Below are positions 12,901-20,263 of a stretch of DNA of 64,000 nucleotides, one piece after another. Every line of letters starts with the position of its first letter. Position 1 is the first letter of the stretch. The notes beneath the pieces are model-generated. The model had not been told where the DNA came from. It saw only the letters and a program-made list of their open reading frames with translations, and made no database searches. The position numbers and the translations under genes are program-made. The stretch comes from DAOMFB01 sp963801475. Lineage in GTDB: Bacteria; Acidobacteriota; Thermoanaerobaculia; UBA5066. Location of the stretch: assembly GCA_963801475.1 (NCBI GenBank), contig CAWDEX010000001.1, positions 2,170,001 through 2,234,000 of the forward strand, given 5' to 3'.

Positions 12901-14229
12901 GCCCGGACGCATCCGCTTGTAGATCTCGAGGAGCGCCTCGCGCTTCGTCCGGACGCTGTCCTTGCGCAGCGTCGCGACGAGGGTGTCGCCGATCGGCTCC
13001 CACTCGGGGAAGAAGGCCTCGACGCCGGTCGTCTGCTTGCCCTGGAGCTGCGCCGCGAGGTCCGAGGGGATCTCGGAGCCCGTCTCGAAGAGCACCTCGC
13101 CCGACGCGAGGTCGACGATGTCAGCGGCGAAGAGGGCGTGGCCGAGCTTGGCCGGGTCGACGGAGACGGTGACGGAGTGGCCCTTCGTCATCTCCTTCTT
13201 CATCTCGTCGGTCAGTTTCGCCTCGGCGAAGATCCGCCCGTCCTTCTTCAGGCCGCGGATGTGCTTCTGGCGAATTTCCTCCTTCGCGGCGACGGCCGGC
13301 GGCAGCGTCAGGACGGCCTTCCCCTTCTCGTAGACGAGGGCGATGGCCGTATAGAACTTCTTCAGGATCTGCTCGTCGGACTCGAGGCCCAGGGCCCGCA
13401 GGAACACCGTGCCGGGAAACTTCCTCTTCCGGTCGATCCGGACGCCGAAGAGCCCCTTCGTGTCGATCTCGAACTCCACCCACGAGCCGCGGTACGGGAT
13501 GATCTTCCCGATCAGCGTGTGGGCCCCCTCGCGTGTGAAGAAGACGCCCGGGGAGCGGTGGAGCTGGGAGACGATGACGCGCTCGGTCCCGTTGATGATG
13601 AACGTGCCGTTGTCCGTCATGAGGGGGATGTCGCCGAAATAGACCTCCTCCTCCTTGATGTCCCGAATCGGCCATTCCTTCGGCGCGCCCTTGCCCGTCG
13701 GCGCGTTCTCCTTGTCGAAGACCTTCAGACGAAACGTCACGTTCAGCGGAACCGCAAAGGTCATCCCCCGTTCCTGGCACTCCGCCACCGAGTAGCGGAG
13801 CTTGAGGTCGACCGGGGTGCCGCAGACCTCGTCGATCGTGACCTTGTTCGGGTTCGGGTGGCCGCACGCCGGACACTCGACGGTGTTGGCGCGCGGGTCC
13901 TTGACCCGGACGGTCTTGCCGCAGTGTTCGCAGGCGAAGCGAAGGTGGGAGAGGCCCTCGAGCCGACCGCTCCGCGACTTCCAGTCGCCGATGCGGTACG
14001 AAACGAACTCCAGCGCACACGTCTCGCGGAAGTCGCTGAACGGAAAGACGCTCTTGAAGACGGACTGGAGGCCGACGTCCTGCCGCTCCTCCGGAAGGAG
14101 GTCCATCTGCAGGAAGTCCTCGTACGACTTCCTCTGGACGTCGATCAGGTTCGGCAGGGGCAGAAAAGTGCGGATCTTGCCGAAGTTCGACCGGGACTTC
14201 TGCCCGGGGGCGAGAGTGCGTCCGTTCAT
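9955..14229 (-). CDS. rpoB: DNA-directed RNA polymerase subunit beta, with zinc-ribbon insertion
   Basis: 1424 aa. Diagnostic stretches include DNGTFIINGTERVIVSQL, RRLSALGPGGL at the rifampicin pocket, ETPEGPNIGLI and the C-terminal GEMEVWALEAYGA. Catalytic core and switch regions look intact. Between about residues 82 and 143, just before YSVAECQERGMTF, there is an insertion of some 60 residues that most bacterial RpoB proteins lack. It carries a Cys4 motif (C100, C103, C119, C122) plus C136. From memory, acidobacterial RpoB proteins carry a comparable cysteine-rich insertion here, so I read it as a lineage marker. A strong imperfect hairpin lies in the rplL-rpoB spacer upstream. Confidence 0.99.
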   Translation of the reverse strand: MNGRTLAPGQKSRSNFGKIRTFLPLPNLIDVQRKSYEDFLQMDLLPEERQDVGLQSVFKSVFPFSDFRETCALEFVSYRIGDWKSRSGRLEGLSHLRFACEHCGKTVRVKDPRANTVECPACGHPNPNKVTIDEVCGTPVDLKLRYSVAECQERGMTFAVPLNVTFRLKVFDKENAPTGKGAPKEWPIRDIKEEEVYFGDIPLMTDNGTFIINGTERVIVSQLHRSPGVFFTREGAHTLIGKIIPYRGSWVEFEIDTKGLFGVRIDRKRKFPGTVFLRALGLESDEQILKKFYTAIALVYEKGKAVLTLPPAVAAKEEIRQKHIRGLKKDGRIFAEAKLTDEMKKEMTKGHSVTVSVDPAKLGHALFAADIVDLASGEVLFETGSEIPSDLAAQLQGKQTTGVEAFFPEWEPIGDTLVATLRKDSVRTKREALLEIYKRMRPGDPPTDESAKNLFIGMFFDPRKYDFSRVGRFKFNIRTGLSTSLDQKTLTPEDFFVVIDQLLKLKKDIGRTDDIDNLGNRRVRCVGELLENQFRIGLVRMERAIKEKMSVHQDIDSAMPRDLINSKPVIAAIKEFFGSSQLSQFMDQTNPLSEVTHKRRLSALGPGGLSRERAGFEVRDVHATHYGRICPIETPEGPNIGLISSLSCFARISEFGFIESPYKKVRGGRVLDHYEIGTVGDSGWTKGTIVEAEELEETNQRLKRAHKKLAVGRPTAFFQPAWEEENYIIAQANAAVDERGKLTDDRVVARHGGEFLSVDREKIDFMDVSPKQLVSVAAALIPFLEHDDANRALMGSNMQRQSVPLLKTEPPYVGTGLEGIVARDSGAVVLCKRDGVIDTVDARRIIVRVEGLGPDGETRDFGADIYPLLKFRRSNQNTCINQRPVVREGERVVAGQVLADGPCTSAGELALGRNVLVAFMPWRGYNFEDAILISEKMVKEDYYTSIHIEEFEIEARETKLGAEEITKDIPNVSEHALRDLDESGIVRIGANVKPGDILVGKVTPKGETQLTPEEKLLRAIFGEKAGDVRDASLKCPPGIEGVVVDVKIFARKDEEKQKDVRAKQILDEEIGRIRKNEEDESRIIRTEAKRKIESLLAGRTVLEDVADSQGNVLVKEGGKLSAEKIGLMTPRMLKGLKLKDEEIRDQVRLILQRTDSQIDVIKKVSGERIENLTKGDDLAPGVNKTVKVFVAMKRKLQVGDKMAGRHGNKGVISRILPEEDMPYLPDGTPVEIVLNPLGVPSRMNVGQILETHLGWAAKALGLSLATPVFDGATETEIRELLRKANLPTDGKTVLYDGMTGDRFEQKVTVGQIYMLKLSHLVDDKIHARSIGPYSLITQQPLGGKAQFGGQRFGEMEVWALEAYGAAYTLQELLTVKSDDVEGRSKVYEAIVKGEVPDEPGLPESFNVLVRELQSLCLDVELLKV

Positions 14230-14314
14230 CGGGTCAGGTTCCTCTCATGGCCGCGCGAGGCCGGGACGAGGCATGGTGGAAAGGGCCGGAAAGATCGTGG
14301 ATAGACGCGTTGAC

Positions 14315-14345
14315 CCGGGGGAAACCAGACCCTGGCTCCCCCCGG
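14315..14345 (-). promoter_or_regulatory. rplL-rpoB intercistronic hairpin (possible attenuator)
   Basis: Two 14-nt arms (14315-14328 and 14332-14345) pair with two mismatches around a 3-nt loop. The element sits 13 nt after the rplL stop, before rpoB. There is no long T tract. E. coli has a partial terminator in the same spacer that sets the ratio of ribosomal protein to polymerase transcripts, so the same role is inferred here. Confidence 0.5.
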
Positions 14346-14358
14346 TCCCCCTTCCGGG

Positions 14359-14739
14359 TTACTTGACTTCCACCTTCGCGCCGGCGTCCTCGAACTTCTT
14401 CTTGATGCTGGCCGCCTCGTCCTTCGAGACGCCTTCCTTGAGCGTCCCGAGGCTCTCCACGAGGTCCTTGGCCTCCTTCAGCCCGAGGGAGGAGTTCACC
14501 TCGCGGACGAGCTTGATGACGTTGATCTTGTTCGCTCCGGCGTCCTTCAGGGACACGGTGAACTCGGTCTGCTCCTCGGCGGCGGCGGCGGCCGGAGCGG
14601 CGGCCGCGGCGGCGGCCGGAGCGGCCATCATCGCGGCGGAGACGCCGAACTTCTCCTCGAGCGCCTTGACGAGAGTGTTCAACTCGAGGACCGACATCGA
14701 CTCGATTTCCTTGACGAAGTTTTCGACGCTGAGAGCCAT
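14359..14739 (-). CDS. rplL: 50S ribosomal protein bL12 (L7/L12)
   Basis: 126 aa. An N-terminal dimerisation helix (SVLELNTLVKALEEKFGV) is followed by the Ala/Pro-rich hinge (about 38-55) and the C-terminal factor-binding domain (EFTVSLKDAGANKINVIKLVRE to the end). It forms the ribosomal stalk that recruits translation GTPases. It sits in the canonical rplJ-rplL-rpoB order, 27 nt after rplJ. Confidence 0.99.
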   Translation of the reverse strand: MALSVENFVKEIESMSVLELNTLVKALEEKFGVSAAMMAAPAAAAAAAPAAAAAEEQTEFTVSLKDAGANKINVIKLVREVNSSLGLKEAKDLVESLGTLKEGVSKDEAASIKKKFEDAGAKVEVK

Positions 14740-14766
14740 GTTTCGTTTCTCCTGCTTCTTCGGGCC

Positions 14767-15291
14767 TTAGGCCGTCTGTTCTTTCTGCCTGGCGACCGCC
14801 GCGAGCGTCGCGGCGACATTGCGGTGCGGGGACGAGAGGACGGTGACGAGGCGGCGGATCGGCGACTGCATGAGGCCGAGCAGCTTCGCGACGAGCTCGT
14901 TGCGCGAGGGCATGGTGGCGAGGGCCTCGAGCGAGGAGGCGGGAACCGCCTTCCCGTCGAGGAGAGCCGCCTTGACCTTGACGTGCGGGTTCGTCTTGCC
15001 GAACGTGTGGAGCACTTTCGCGAGAGCGACGACGTCCGTGGCGCTGTACGCGATGGCCGTCATCCCGGTGAAGTGCGCGGCGAGGGCCTCGAGCGGCTGC
15101 CCCTTGATGGCGCGCAGCGCGAGGGTGTTCTTGACGACGAGGTACTCCGACTTCGCGCCGCGGATCTGGCGCCTGAGGTCGGTGACGGCCGGCACCGTGA
15201 TGCCGGTGTAGTCGATGAGGAAGGCGTGCGGGGCCTTCCCCAGCGTCTCCGCCAGCTCCTGGATGGCGGCCGTCTTCTCGGTGCGGTTCAT
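14767..15291 (-). CDS. rplJ: 50S ribosomal protein uL10
   Basis: 174 aa. The N-terminal globular domain (FLIDYTGITVPAVTDLRRQIR, then VVKNTLALRAI) binds 23S rRNA and the C-terminal helices anchor L12 dimers. It overlaps the rplA stop by 4 nt (ATGA), so the two are translationally coupled. Start and length agree with the family. Confidence 0.98.
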   Translation of the reverse strand: MNRTEKTAAIQELAETLGKAPHAFLIDYTGITVPAVTDLRRQIRGAKSEYLVVKNTLALRAIKGQPLEALAAHFTGMTAIAYSATDVVALAKVLHTFGKTNPHVKVKAALLDGKAVPASSLEALATMPSRNELVAKLLGLMQSPIRRLVTVLSSPHRNVAATLAAVARQKEQTA

Positions 15292-16001
15292 GCGTGCCTC
15301 CCGAGGAGCTTCTCGGCCGCCGCCGGATCCACCGGAACGCCGGGACCCATCGTCGACGAGAGCGTCACGGACTTCACGTACTTCCCCTTCGCCGTCGAGG
15401 GCTTGGCCCGCTGCACGGCGGCGAGGAGCGCCTCCGTGTTCTCGACGAGCTGCGCCTCAGCGAAGGAGGTCTTCCCGACGGGGACGTGGATGATGGCGGT
15501 CTTGTCGACGCGGAACTCGATCTTGCCCGCCTTCAGCTCCTTGACGGCCTTCCCGATGTCGAAGGTCACCGTGCCGGCCTTCGGGTTCGGCATCAGGCCG
15601 CGCGGGCCGAGCACCTTGCCGAGCCGTCCGAGCGACTTCATCATGTCGGGCGTCGCGACGAGAGCCTCGAAGTCGAGGTATCCGGCCGTGATCTTCTGCA
15701 CGAGGTCGTCGCCGCCGACGACGTCGGCGCCGGCCAGCTCGGCCTCCTTGATCTTCTCGCCGGACGCCACGACCGCGACGCGGGTGGTCTTGCCGAGGCC
15801 GTGCGGGAGCACGACCGTGCCGCGCACCATCTGGTCCGCATGCTTCGGGTCGACGCCGAGCCGCATCGCCACCTCGACGGTTTCGTTGAACTTGGCGAAC
15901 GCCCCCGACTTCACGAGCGCGACGGCCTGCGGCACGTCGTAGAGCTTCGTGCGGTCGACTTTGGCGGCCGCCGCGGTGAATTTCTTCCCCTGGCTCATCA
16001 T
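15288..16001 (-). CDS. rplA: 50S ribosomal protein uL1
   Basis: 237 aa. Conserved L1 signatures are visible, including NETVEVAMRLGVDPKHADQ and MKSLGRLGKVLGPRGLMPNP. It binds the L1 stalk of 23S rRNA and in several bacteria represses its own operon by binding the mRNA. It follows rplK after an unusually long 131-nt spacer that contains two hairpins, and it overlaps rplJ by 4 nt. Confidence 0.98.
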   Translation of the reverse strand: MMSQGKKFTAAAAKVDRTKLYDVPQAVALVKSGAFAKFNETVEVAMRLGVDPKHADQMVRGTVVLPHGLGKTTRVAVVASGEKIKEAELAGADVVGGDDLVQKITAGYLDFEALVATPDMMKSLGRLGKVLGPRGLMPNPKAGTVTFDIGKAVKELKAGKIEFRVDKTAIIHVPVGKTSFAEAQLVENTEALLAAVQRAKPSTAKGKYVKSVTLSSTMGPGVPVDPAAAEKLLGRHA

Positions 16002-16049
16002 TCACTCACTCCCAGGACCCCGTCCTCCCCGGATCCGGCGGCGAGAAGC

Positions 16050-16107
16050 CCCGGCGGCATCGCCGGGCGCCTCCGGTCCCGCGCCGTCGAGAGGTCTCGG
16101 CGCGGGA
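16050..16107 (-). promoter_or_regulatory. two hairpins in the rplK-rplA spacer
   Basis: Hairpin A has a 7-bp stem (CCCGGCG / CGCCGGG, 16050-16056 and 16061-16067, 4-nt loop). Hairpin B has a perfect 10-bp stem (16077-16086 and 16098-16107, 11-nt loop). All neighbouring genes in the operon are spaced by fewer than 30 nt, so this structured 131-nt gap is unusual. It may bind L1, or may be an RNA-processing or attenuation element. Confidence 0.45.
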
Positions 16108-16132
16108 GGCGGGCCTCCTGTCTAAAAGGCCG

Positions 16133-16555
16133 TCAGACGACTTCGATTCCCATGGACCGGGCCGTCCCCTCCACCGTCTTGATGGCGGCGGCGAGGTCCG
16201 GCGTGTTGAGGTCGACCATCTTCAGCTTCGCGATCTCCTCGACCTGCTTCTTCGTGACCTTCCCGACCTTGTTCTTGTTCGGGACGCCCGAGCCCTTCTC
16301 CAGCTTCGCCGCCTTCTTCAGGAGAACTGCGGCCGGAGGGGTCTTCGTGATGAAGGAGTAGGACCGGTCCGAATAGACCGTGACGATCACCGGGATGATC
16401 AGCCCCTGCTCCTTCGCCGTCTTGGCGTTGAAGGCCTTGCAGAAGTCCATGATGTTCACGCCCTGCGGGCCGAGGGCGGTGCCCACGGGCGGGGCCGGCG
16501 TGGCCTGCCCGGCGGGAATCTGGAGCTTGACGTAACCGGTGATCTTCTTCGCCAT
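16133..16555 (-). CDS. rplK: 50S ribosomal protein uL11
   Basis: 140 aa. The N-terminal domain carries KLQIPAGQATPAPPVGTALGP and NIMDFCKAFNAKT. The C-terminal rRNA-binding domain ends in KTVEGTARSMGIEVV. It forms the base of the GTPase-associated centre. It is placed directly after nusG (9-nt gap), in the usual secE-nusG-rplK order. Confidence 0.99.
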   Translation of the reverse strand: MAKKITGYVKLQIPAGQATPAPPVGTALGPQGVNIMDFCKAFNAKTAKEQGLIIPVIVTVYSDRSYSFITKTPPAAVLLKKAAKLEKGSGVPNKNKVGKVTKKQVEEIAKLKMVDLNTPDLAAAIKTVEGTARSMGIEVV

Positions 16556-16564
16556 AACTCTTCC

Positions 16565-17182
16565 TTACAGTTTCTGCACCTGGACGAACTCGAGCTCGAC
16601 CGGCGTGGGCCGGCCGAAGATGGTGACGAGGACGCGGAGCGTGGAGCGCTCGAGGTTTATGTCCTCGACGTTGCCGGTGAACTCCTTGAACGGCCCGTCG
16701 ATGATCTTGACCTGTTCGCCCCGCTCGTAGACGTACTTCGGCTTCGGCTTCTCGCGCGACTCCGCCGAGTGGTGGAGGATGGCATTGACCTCGTCGTGCG
16801 TCAGGGGAACGGGCGACTTGGACGAGCCGCCCACGAAGCCGGTGACCTTCGGCGTGTTGCGGACGAGGTGCCACGTCTCGTCCGACATCTCCATCTGGAC
16901 GAGAACGTAGCCCGGGAAGAACTTCCGCTCGATGTTCTTCCGCTTGCCGCCGCGCATCTCCACGACCGTCTCCTTCGGCACGCGGATCTCGCCGAAGTGG
17001 ATCTCCATCCCGAGCGCCTTGATCCGGTTCGTCAGCTCCTGCACGACCCGGTCTTCGAAGCCCGAGTAGGTGTGGACGATGTACCAGTCCATCGCCGGCA
17101 CGGCCCCCTCGGGCCCGCCCGCGGCCGCGGTCTCGGAAACCGGGGTTTCGCTCACGGCGGTGTCTTTCTCTCTTTCCGTCAC
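16565..17182 (-). CDS. nusG: transcription elongation/antitermination factor NusG
   Basis: 205 aa. An NGN domain (WYIVHTYSGFEDRVVQEL to FVGGSSKSPVPL) is followed by a C-terminal KOW domain (GEQVKIIDGPFKEFTGNVEDIN). The protein binds the polymerase clamp and links it to Rho or ribosomal protein S10. About 30 residues of low-complexity Ser/Thr/Glu/Ala-rich sequence precede the NGN domain. It starts 7 nt after secE. Confidence 0.98.
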   Translation of the reverse strand: MTEREKDTAVSETPVSETAAAGGPEGAVPAMDWYIVHTYSGFEDRVVQELTNRIKALGMEIHFGEIRVPKETVVEMRGGKRKNIERKFFPGYVLVQMEMSDETWHLVRNTPKVTGFVGGSSKSPVPLTHDEVNAILHHSAESREKPKPKYVYERGEQVKIIDGPFKEFTGNVEDINLERSTLRVLVTIFGRPTPVELEFVQVQKL

Positions 17183-17189
17183 GGCCCGC

Positions 17190-17402
17190 TCAGCTGCCGA
17201 AGGCCGCGAAGAGCTTGTTGACGATCGGCGTCACCGCCGCGTCGACGAGGAACAGGAACATCCCGACGAGAACCGTGTAGACGAGGACGACCGTCGTCGT
17301 GCCGACGACCTCGTCCTTTCCGGGCCAGGTGACCTTTCCCGACTCCTTCTTCACGTCCGACAGGAACTCGCGGAAGCCGGCCCATTTCTGGCTGAGGTTC
17401 AT
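17190..17402 (-). CDS. secE: preprotein translocase subunit SecE
   Basis: 70 aa, the short single-helix form. It has an amphipathic segment with the conserved KKVTWP-like motif (KKESGKVTWPGKDEV) and one transmembrane helix (about 36-58). It clamps SecY in the inner membrane. It is positioned between tRNA-Trp and nusG, as in many bacteria. Confidence 0.97.
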   Translation of the reverse strand: MNLSQKWAGFREFLSDVKKESGKVTWPGKDEVVGTTTVVLVYTVLVGMFLFLVDAAVTPIVNKLFAAFGS

Positions 17403-17438
17403 GTCTCGTCTTTCCTGAAGCGCCGTCCGCGCTCAATC

Positions 17439-17515
<77 letters not shown>

Positions 17516-17528
17516 GTGACGGGCGACT

Positions 17529-17684
17529 TCAGACCTTTCCTTCCTTGTGCGGCGTGTGCTTGCGGCACGCCGTGCAGAACTTCGAGATTTCGAGCTTCTC
17601 CTGGTGCGTCTTCTTGTTCTTCGTCGCCGTGTAGTTCCGGCGCTTGCATTCGCTGCAAATCAGGCTGATCAGTTCCCTCGGCAT
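17529..17684 (-). CDS. rpmG: 50S ribosomal protein bL33
   Basis: 51 aa from ATG at 17684 (MPRELISLICSECKRRNY...). It carries a CxxC pair (C10, C13) and a second pair near the C-terminus (CTACRKH), the zinc-binding form of L33. It is embedded in the tRNA cluster between tRNA-Gly and tRNA-Trp, a common position, although EF-Tu is often found beside it and is missing here. Confidence 0.97.
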   Translation of the reverse strand: MPRELISLICSECKRRNYTATKNKKTHQEKLEISKFCTACRKHTPHKEGKV

Positions 17685-17720
17685 GGCGTGCGACCTCTTC
17701 TCTGGCGACCTTCGGCAGCC

Positions 17721-17795
17721 TGGAGCGGGAGACGGGATTCGAACCCGCGACCAACAGCTTGGAAGGCTGTGACTCTACCCCTGAGTTACTCCCGC
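17721..17795 (-). tRNA. tRNA-Gly (anticodon TCC)
   Basis: A cloverleaf with acceptor GCGGGAG / CTCCCGC, anticodon loop reading TCC, and encoded CCA. It is fourth of the tRNAs in transcription order. Confidence 0.97.
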
Positions 17796-17884
17796 GGACT
17801 GGCTGTTCATTCTTCCGTTGAGGCGTCCCTCCGCCGCGGAGGGAGTTCGGGGGAACCCGAGGCCGGGTTCCCCTGGTCCATTGC

Positions 17885-17960
17885 TGGAGCCCACGAGCAG
17901 ATTTGAACTGCTGACCCCGTCCTTACCAAGGACGTGCTCTACCGACTGAGCTACGTGGGC
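17885..17960 (-). tRNA. tRNA-Thr (anticodon GGT)
   Basis: A cloverleaf with acceptor GCCCACG / CGTGGGC, anticodon stem GTCCT/AGGAC around GGT, and encoded CCA. Confidence 0.97.
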
Positions 17961-17980
17961 GCCCTTCCCTCGTCCGGTCA

Positions 17981-18068
17981 TGGTGGGCAGAGAGGGATTC
18001 GAACCCCCGTAGCACGTCAGTGCGGCAGATTTACAGTCTGCTGCCATTAACCACTCGGCCATCTGCCC
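17981..18068 (-). tRNA. tRNA-Tyr (anticodon GTA)
   Basis: 88 nt with a long variable arm (class II), acceptor GGGCAGA / TCTGCCC, anticodon GTA, and encoded CCA. Confidence 0.97.
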
Positions 18069-18136
18069 GTCCCTCGTTTCCGTTTCGACCCGATCGTTCC
18101 CGACGGAGGTCCCGGGCGCTCCGTCCCGAGCCGCTG

Positions 18137-18212
18137 TGGAGCTGGCGATGGGACTTGAACCCGCAACCTGCCGATTACAAATCGGCTGCTCTGCCAATTG
18201 AGCTACGCCAGC
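18137..18212 (-). tRNA. tRNA-Thr (anticodon TGT)
   Basis: A cloverleaf with acceptor GCTGGCG / CGCCAGC, anticodon stem CCGAT/ATCGG around TGT, and encoded CCA. It is the first gene after the promoter candidate at 18312-18341. Confidence 0.97.
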
Positions 18213-18311
18213 GTTTCCTTTCTCAAGCCAAGGCGGGGAAAGCTTCGCCGGGACGGTCGAAAAGCGGGAAACCGGCCCGGCATCGCACGCCCGACGAGGC
18301 GCGAACTAGAA

Positions 18312-18341
18312 CTTTTATCACCCGGCTCCATCGCGGGTCAA
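18312..18341 (-). promoter_or_regulatory. promoter of the tRNA-secE-nusG-rpl-rpoBC unit
   Basis: On the minus strand TTGACC (18336-18341), a 17-nt spacer and ATAAAA (18313-18318; TAAAAG is one base further on) lie about 100 nt before the first tRNA. It immediately follows the rlmB stop codon and is the AT-richest stretch nearby, as expected of a strong stable-RNA promoter. Confidence 0.65.
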
Positions 18342-18342
18342 G

Positions 18343-19077
18343 CTATTTTCGTGCCGGAACTTCCGGTCCGACCCGTCGGCGGGCCACCTCGTAGAGAAGA
18401 ACCCCTGCCGCCACCGAAACGTTGAGCGAGCCCGCTCCCTTCGCCATCGGGATCGATACGAGGTGGTCGCAGGACTCCCGTGTGAGCCGCCGCAGCCCCT
18501 CTCCTTCCGAGCCCAGGCAGAGGAGTACATCGCCGGAAAGATCTGATTCCCAGAGATTTCGGCCCGCGGGATCGGCCCCGAAGACCCAGAAGCCGGCCGC
18601 CTTGGCCTTCTCGAGGAACTGGCTCGCGTTGCCCGCCCGGGCGATCTTCACCCGCTCGAGGGCGCCGGCGGCGGCCTTCGAGGCCGCCTCGCCGAGCCCG
18701 GCCGAGTGCCGTTCCGCCAGGACGACCGAGGCGCCGGCCGCAGCGGCCGTCCGGAGAATGGCTCCGAGGTTCCCGGGGTCGGTCACCTGGTCGAGGAACA
18801 GGACCGTCCGCGTGCCGGATGGGCCCGCGAGACACGCGTCGACGTCGTCGTAGTCGCGCGACGCGACGCGGGCGGCCACGCCGTTGTGCGCCTTGCCGGC
18901 AAGTCGGTCGAGCTCGTCCCGAGGGACCACACGTACGGCCACGCCCGCGGCCCGCGCGAGCTCTTCGATCTCCCCCGTCCGGGCGTCCCGCCGGCCCCGA
19001 ACGACCCAGAGCGTCTCGATCGACCGGGGCCTCTTCTCAAGCACCTCGCGGACCGGATGGAAGCCGGCGACGATCAC
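18343..19077 (-). CDS. rlmB: 23S rRNA (guanosine-2'-O)-methyltransferase, TrmH/SpoU family
   Basis: 244 aa from a GTG that overlaps the ispF stop (GTGA). An N-terminal RNA-binding domain (VAGFHPVREVLEKRP...) is followed by the SPOUT knot domain with its three motifs: DQVTDPGNLGAILRTA, LGSEGEGL and IPMAKGAGSLNVSVAAGVLLYE. It transfers methyl from SAM to a ribose 2'-OH, most likely G2251 of 23S rRNA. It could instead be another SpoU methyltransferase, as specificity within the family is hard to read. It is the last gene of the rplM operon. Confidence 0.88.
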   Translation of the reverse strand: MIVAGFHPVREVLEKRPRSIETLWVVRGRRDARTGEIEELARAAGVAVRVVPRDELDRLAGKAHNGVAARVASRDYDDVDACLAGPSGTRTVLFLDQVTDPGNLGAILRTAAAAGASVVLAERHSAGLGEAASKAAAGALERVKIARAGNASQFLEKAKAAGFWVFGADPAGRNLWESDLSGDVLLCLGSEGEGLRRLTRESCDHLVSIPMAKGAGSLNVSVAAGVLLYEVARRRVGPEVPARK

Positions 19078-19550
19078 TCGGGAAGCTCGACGAGCAGGAC
19101 GACGTCGGCCGCGATCCCGACACCCCGCCCGAAGTCGGTCAGGCCGTTTCCGGAGGAGGCCTTGACCGAGACCCGCGAGGCGCCCGTGCCGAGGAATGCC
19201 GCGACGCTCTCGCGGATCGCGTCGCGGAACGGTGCGACCACCGGGCGTGCAGCGATCACCGTCACGTCGACGTTCACGATCCGGGGATGCCCGGTCAGCT
19301 CGCGGACGTGGGCGATGAGCCGCGAGGACGGCGCGTCCTTCCACTCGGGCCGGCGGGTCCCGAAGACGCTCCCGAGGTCGCCGGCCGCCGCCGCGCCCAG
19401 CAGGGCGTCGGCCAGCGCATGGAGAATCACGTCCCCGTCGGAGTGTCCCTCGGGCCCGGCGTCCGACGGGATCTCGACGCCGCCGAGCACGCACCGGCGG
19501 CCGGGCACGAGGGGGTGCGCGTCGAAGCCGTGGCCGATCCGAAGGCTCAC
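19074..19550 (-). CDS. ispF: 2-C-methyl-D-erythritol 2,4-cyclodiphosphate synthase
   Basis: 158 aa. It converts CDP-ME 2-phosphate to MEcPP with release of CMP in the MEP isoprenoid pathway. Zinc ligands D10, H12 (GHGFDAH) and H44 are present. The C-terminal KASSGNGLTDFGRGVGIA replaces the more common KATTTEKLGFTGRGEGIA. The usual GDIGxxFP motif is altered to GDLGSVFGTRRPEW. It follows ispD by 1 nt. Confidence 0.93.
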   Translation of the reverse strand: MSLRIGHGFDAHPLVPGRRCVLGGVEIPSDAGPEGHSDGDVILHALADALLGAAAAGDLGSVFGTRRPEWKDAPSSRLIAHVRELTGHPRIVNVDVTVIAARPVVAPFRDAIRESVAAFLGTGASRVSVKASSGNGLTDFGRGVGIAADVVLLVELPE

Positions 19551-19551
19551 G

Positions 19552-20256
19552 TCAGCCGCCCGCGCGGGCGAGATAGGCCTCCGCCCAGGCGAGGTCCTCG
19601 GGATAGGTGATCTTGAGGTTCCAGCGCGACGTGAGGACCACGGCGACGGCCCCCCCGGCCCGCTCGACGAGCTCCGCGTCGTCCGTGACGTCGGCGTTCG
19701 GCGACTTCGCGTACGCCTTCCGCAGGAGGCCGGCGCGAAAGACCTGCGGCGTCGTGACCGAGACGAGATCGTGCCGCGGGACCGTCTCGACGACCTTCCC
19801 GTTCTTCGTCCGCTTCACCGTGTTCACCATTGCGAAGCAGGCGATCGCGGCCCCCCGCTCCGCGGCCGCGTCGACGACGGCGGCCACCTCCAGAGGGTCG
19901 ACGAGCGGCCGGGCCGCGTCGTGGACGAGGACGAGCCTCTCCTCCCCCGCGCCCGAGGCCTCGAGGGCGCACGCGACGGAGTCGCGGCGCCGGACGCCCC
20001 CGACGACGAGCCGGCACGGCAGAGGCGCCCGGTCCACCACGGCGCGGAAGGCGCTCTCGTAACCCGCGGTCATCGCGACGACGGCTTCCGCGACCCGCCC
20101 CGACTCGTGAAGCCGCTCGAGGGCGTGGAGGAGCAGCGGCTTTCCCGCGAGGAGGACGAGAGCCTTCGGGCCGTCGTCGTGAAACCGGGTCCCGAGGCCC
20201 GCGGCGGGAACGAGGGCGACCGCCTGCCCGGGCGCGGAGACCGACGGGGCGCTCAA
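19552..20256 (-). CDS. ispD: 2-C-methyl-D-erythritol 4-phosphate cytidylyltransferase
   Basis: 234 aa from a TTG. The nucleotide-binding motif PAAGLGTRF is followed by KALVLLAGKPLLLHAL. VHDAARPLV and VTTPQVFRAGLL are typical of IspD, as is the C-terminal NLKITYPEDLAWAEAYL. It makes CDP-ME from MEP and CTP. ispD and ispF are adjacent, in pathway order, inside a translation-gene operon. Confidence 0.93.
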   Translation of the reverse strand: MSAPSVSAPGQAVALVPAAGLGTRFHDDGPKALVLLAGKPLLLHALERLHESGRVAEAVVAMTAGYESAFRAVVDRAPLPCRLVVGGVRRRDSVACALEASGAGEERLVLVHDAARPLVDPLEVAAVVDAAAERGAAIACFAMVNTVKRTKNGKVVETVPRHDLVSVTTPQVFRAGLLRKAYAKSPNADVTDDAELVERAGGAVAVVLTSRWNLKITYPEDLAWAEAYLARAGG

Positions 20257-20263
20257 CGCGGCC

